Positions 63,043 through 64,000 of a stretch of 64,000 nt of DNA are shown here, piece after piece. Position 1 is the first letter of the stretch, and every line of letters starts with the position of its first letter. Location of the stretch: the NCBI RefSeq assembly GCF_025998815.1, contig NZ_AP026678.1, positions 2,852,001 to 2,916,000 on the forward strand, given 5' to 3'. The DNA is from Ignavibacterium sp. GTDB taxonomy: Bacteria; Bacteroidota; Ignavibacteria; Ignavibacteriales; Ignavibacteriaceae. The position numbers and the translations under genes were made by a program. The notes under the pieces are model-generated. The model had not been told where the DNA came from, did not search any database, and was given only the letters and a program-made list of their open reading frames with translations.

Positions 63043-63909
63043 TTACAGTAAGAAATTTTTAATTGCCTGATTAACTTGTTCGGATTTTTCTATCTGTGCA
63101 AAGTGTCCACATTCATTAAGCAGGATAAGATTTGAATGTGGAATTTCAGCACAGCCTGATTTTGCAATTTCTTCTGTAGTAGTTCTGTGCAGGTATTTAT
63201 TAGGGATGAGAGAGTCATTCTTTCCGAAGATAACAAGAGTATGTTGATTTATTTCCTTTAGTCTTTCGAATATTGGTTGTTCAATCATTCCCGAAATTGA
63301 ATTTGATATTGCAATACAATAATTGTAAAACTCATCATCTTCTGAGATTTTAATTCTGTCATCAATCAAAAACTTTGCTTCTTCAGGAAAATTATAGAAA
63401 CTCATCTCATAATTAGTTTTAATTTGGTCAATCTCTGTCGTTAAAAAGTTTTCGGGCTTAGTAATGTTTTTTATTATCTGAATTTCTTCTTTGGTAAATC
63501 TTTCAAAGCCGGCTGGTGCAATCAGAACTAACTTATCAATCAAGTCAGGGAAATACAGTGCACAGTTGATTGCAATTTGCCCACCCATCGAATGCCCAAC
63601 AAGATTTGCTTCGGCAACTCCTATTGATTGGATAAATTTCAAAACGATGTTACTATAAAATTCCATCGAACCCGAATGAATTTTCTTGTCAGATTTTCCA
63701 AAGCCAGGCAAATCCATTGCAATACATCGGAAATGATTTTTGAGCTCTTGTATATTGAACTTCCACGCAGGTATATAACTACCAAGACCGTGAAGGAATA
63801 AAATGATTTTATTACTTTGTCCTTCATCAACATAAGCAACTCTGTAATCATCAACTTGAATGAACTTCGTTTCGAAAGGATAAACCATAATAGAAAATAT
63901 TTCAGACAT
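63043..63909 (-). CDS. Alpha/beta hydrolase
   Basis: About 289 residues from ATG 63909 (or 63888). It has the oxyanion region LFLHGLGSYIPAWKFN, AMDLPGFGKSDKK, the nucleophile elbow VGHSMGGQIAIN (Ser), Asp in FGKNDSLIP and His in ECGHFAQIEK, so the catalytic triad is complete. It resembles the MhpC/BphD-like or lipase branch; the substrate is unknown. The frame stays open upstream to the window edge, but that part is translation of a dispersed repeat (63948-63973). I therefore exclude it. Confidence 0.9.
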   Translation of the reverse strand: MSEIFSIMVYPFETKFIQVDDYRVAYVDEGQSNKIILFLHGLGSYIPAWKFNIQELKNHFRCIAMDLPGFGKSDKKIHSGSMEFYSNIVLKFIQSIGVAEANLVGHSMGGQIAINCALYFPDLIDKLVLIAPAGFERFTKEEIQIIKNITKPENFLTTEIDQIKTNYEMSFYNFPEEAKFLIDDRIKISEDDEFYNYCIAISNSISGMIEQPIFERLKEINQHTLVIFGKNDSLIPNKYLHRTTTEEIAKSGCAEIPHSNLILLNECGHFAQIEKSEQVNQAIKNFLL

Positions 63910-63947
63910 AATTAATCTTTGCGATAAGGTTGACCAATTCATTTTAA

Positions 63948-63973
63948 CTTTGTGTCCTGGTGACTTGGTGGCA
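63948..63973. repeat. Dispersed CACCAAG..CACAAAG repeat fragment
   Basis: On the minus strand the sequence reads GCCACCAAGTCACCAGGACA followed by CAAAG. From memory, short intergenic repeats of the form ACCACCAAGACACAAAG.. are common in Bacteroidota-type genomes. It lies just upstream of the alpha/beta hydrolase and would otherwise be mistaken for its N-terminus. Confidence 0.5.
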
Positions 63974-64000
63974 TTGAATAATTTTTCCTGTTGCAACCAA

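Overview
The window is low-GC, gene-dense chromosomal DNA from a member of the Bacteroidota/Chlorobi side of the tree, most likely an Ignavibacteria-like organism. This is a family-level inference from several features: a type IX secretion (T9SS) C-terminal tail of the YPNPFNP type on a subtilase, a GldC homologue, the alternative two-domain GlmU-like protein, DUF4175/DUF4159 neighbours, a long IspH, Bacteroidota-style TAnnTTTG -7 promoter elements, and frequent TTG or GTG starts without strong ribosome binding sites. No rRNA, tRNA, CRISPR array, insertion sequence or prophage was seen.

Layout. 1-4.8 kb (minus strand): partial rsmB, GlmU-like nucleotidyltransferase, ribosomal protein L31 type B, an ECF sigma factor with its probable membrane anti-sigma factor, and YbaK. 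4.8-22.8 kb: an accessory signalling region. It holds two peptide-type ABC ATPases (minus strand) and, divergently, a lipoprotein solute-binding protein, two permeases, a giant Ser/Thr kinase-AAA-TPR protein and a sigma-54 activator with a degenerate receiver. Next come a textbook sigma-54 promoter with upstream inverted repeats, a secreted protein made of eight near-identical 16-residue repeats, a surface metalloprotease, and two histidine-kinase-like proteins. 22.8-30.3 kb (minus strand): a complete carotenoid cluster (crtI, crtB, heterodimer-type lycopene cyclase, crtD-like, acyltransferase, glycosyltransferase, cruF-like, crtW). 30.4-33.6 kb: Nudix hydrolase, DUF2905, a broken alpha/beta hydrolase, AlkD-like and TIGR01777 proteins. 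33.6-40.2 kb: ahcY, metK, a FabK/nitronate monooxygenase-like enzyme, ispH, a membrane protein and prfA. 40.2-44.8 kb (minus strand): a regulatory block of HK, sigma-54 response regulator, STAS protein and RsbU-type phosphatase. 44.8-53.4 kb: DUF4175/DUF4159, an outer-membrane-like protein, a thermonuclease, gldC, cydAB and DUF4126. 53.4-58.7 kb: repeats, a beta-propeller lipoprotein and the T9SS subtilase. 58.8-64 kb: RluE-like, sugar dehydrogenase-like, a class V aminotransferase, a cytidylate-kinase-like protein and an alpha/beta hydrolase.

The most interesting region is 4.8-19.8 kb. The sequence directly shows a sigma-54 activator gene next to a near-perfect -24/-12 promoter that reads into a signal-peptide-bearing tandem-repeat protein. 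The same block carries an oligopeptide-type importer, a non-RD Ser/Thr kinase overlapping the activator gene, and a secreted HELVH metalloprotease. My inference is a self-contained circuit: the repeat protein is exported and perhaps cut into identical peptides, and these may be sensed or re-imported by the ABC system, with the kinase controlling the activator. None of that function is proven by sequence.

A second theme is a family of palindromic and purine-rich intergenic repeats at gene 3' ends. In two cases the repeat supplies the stop codon or terminal residues of the adjacent gene.
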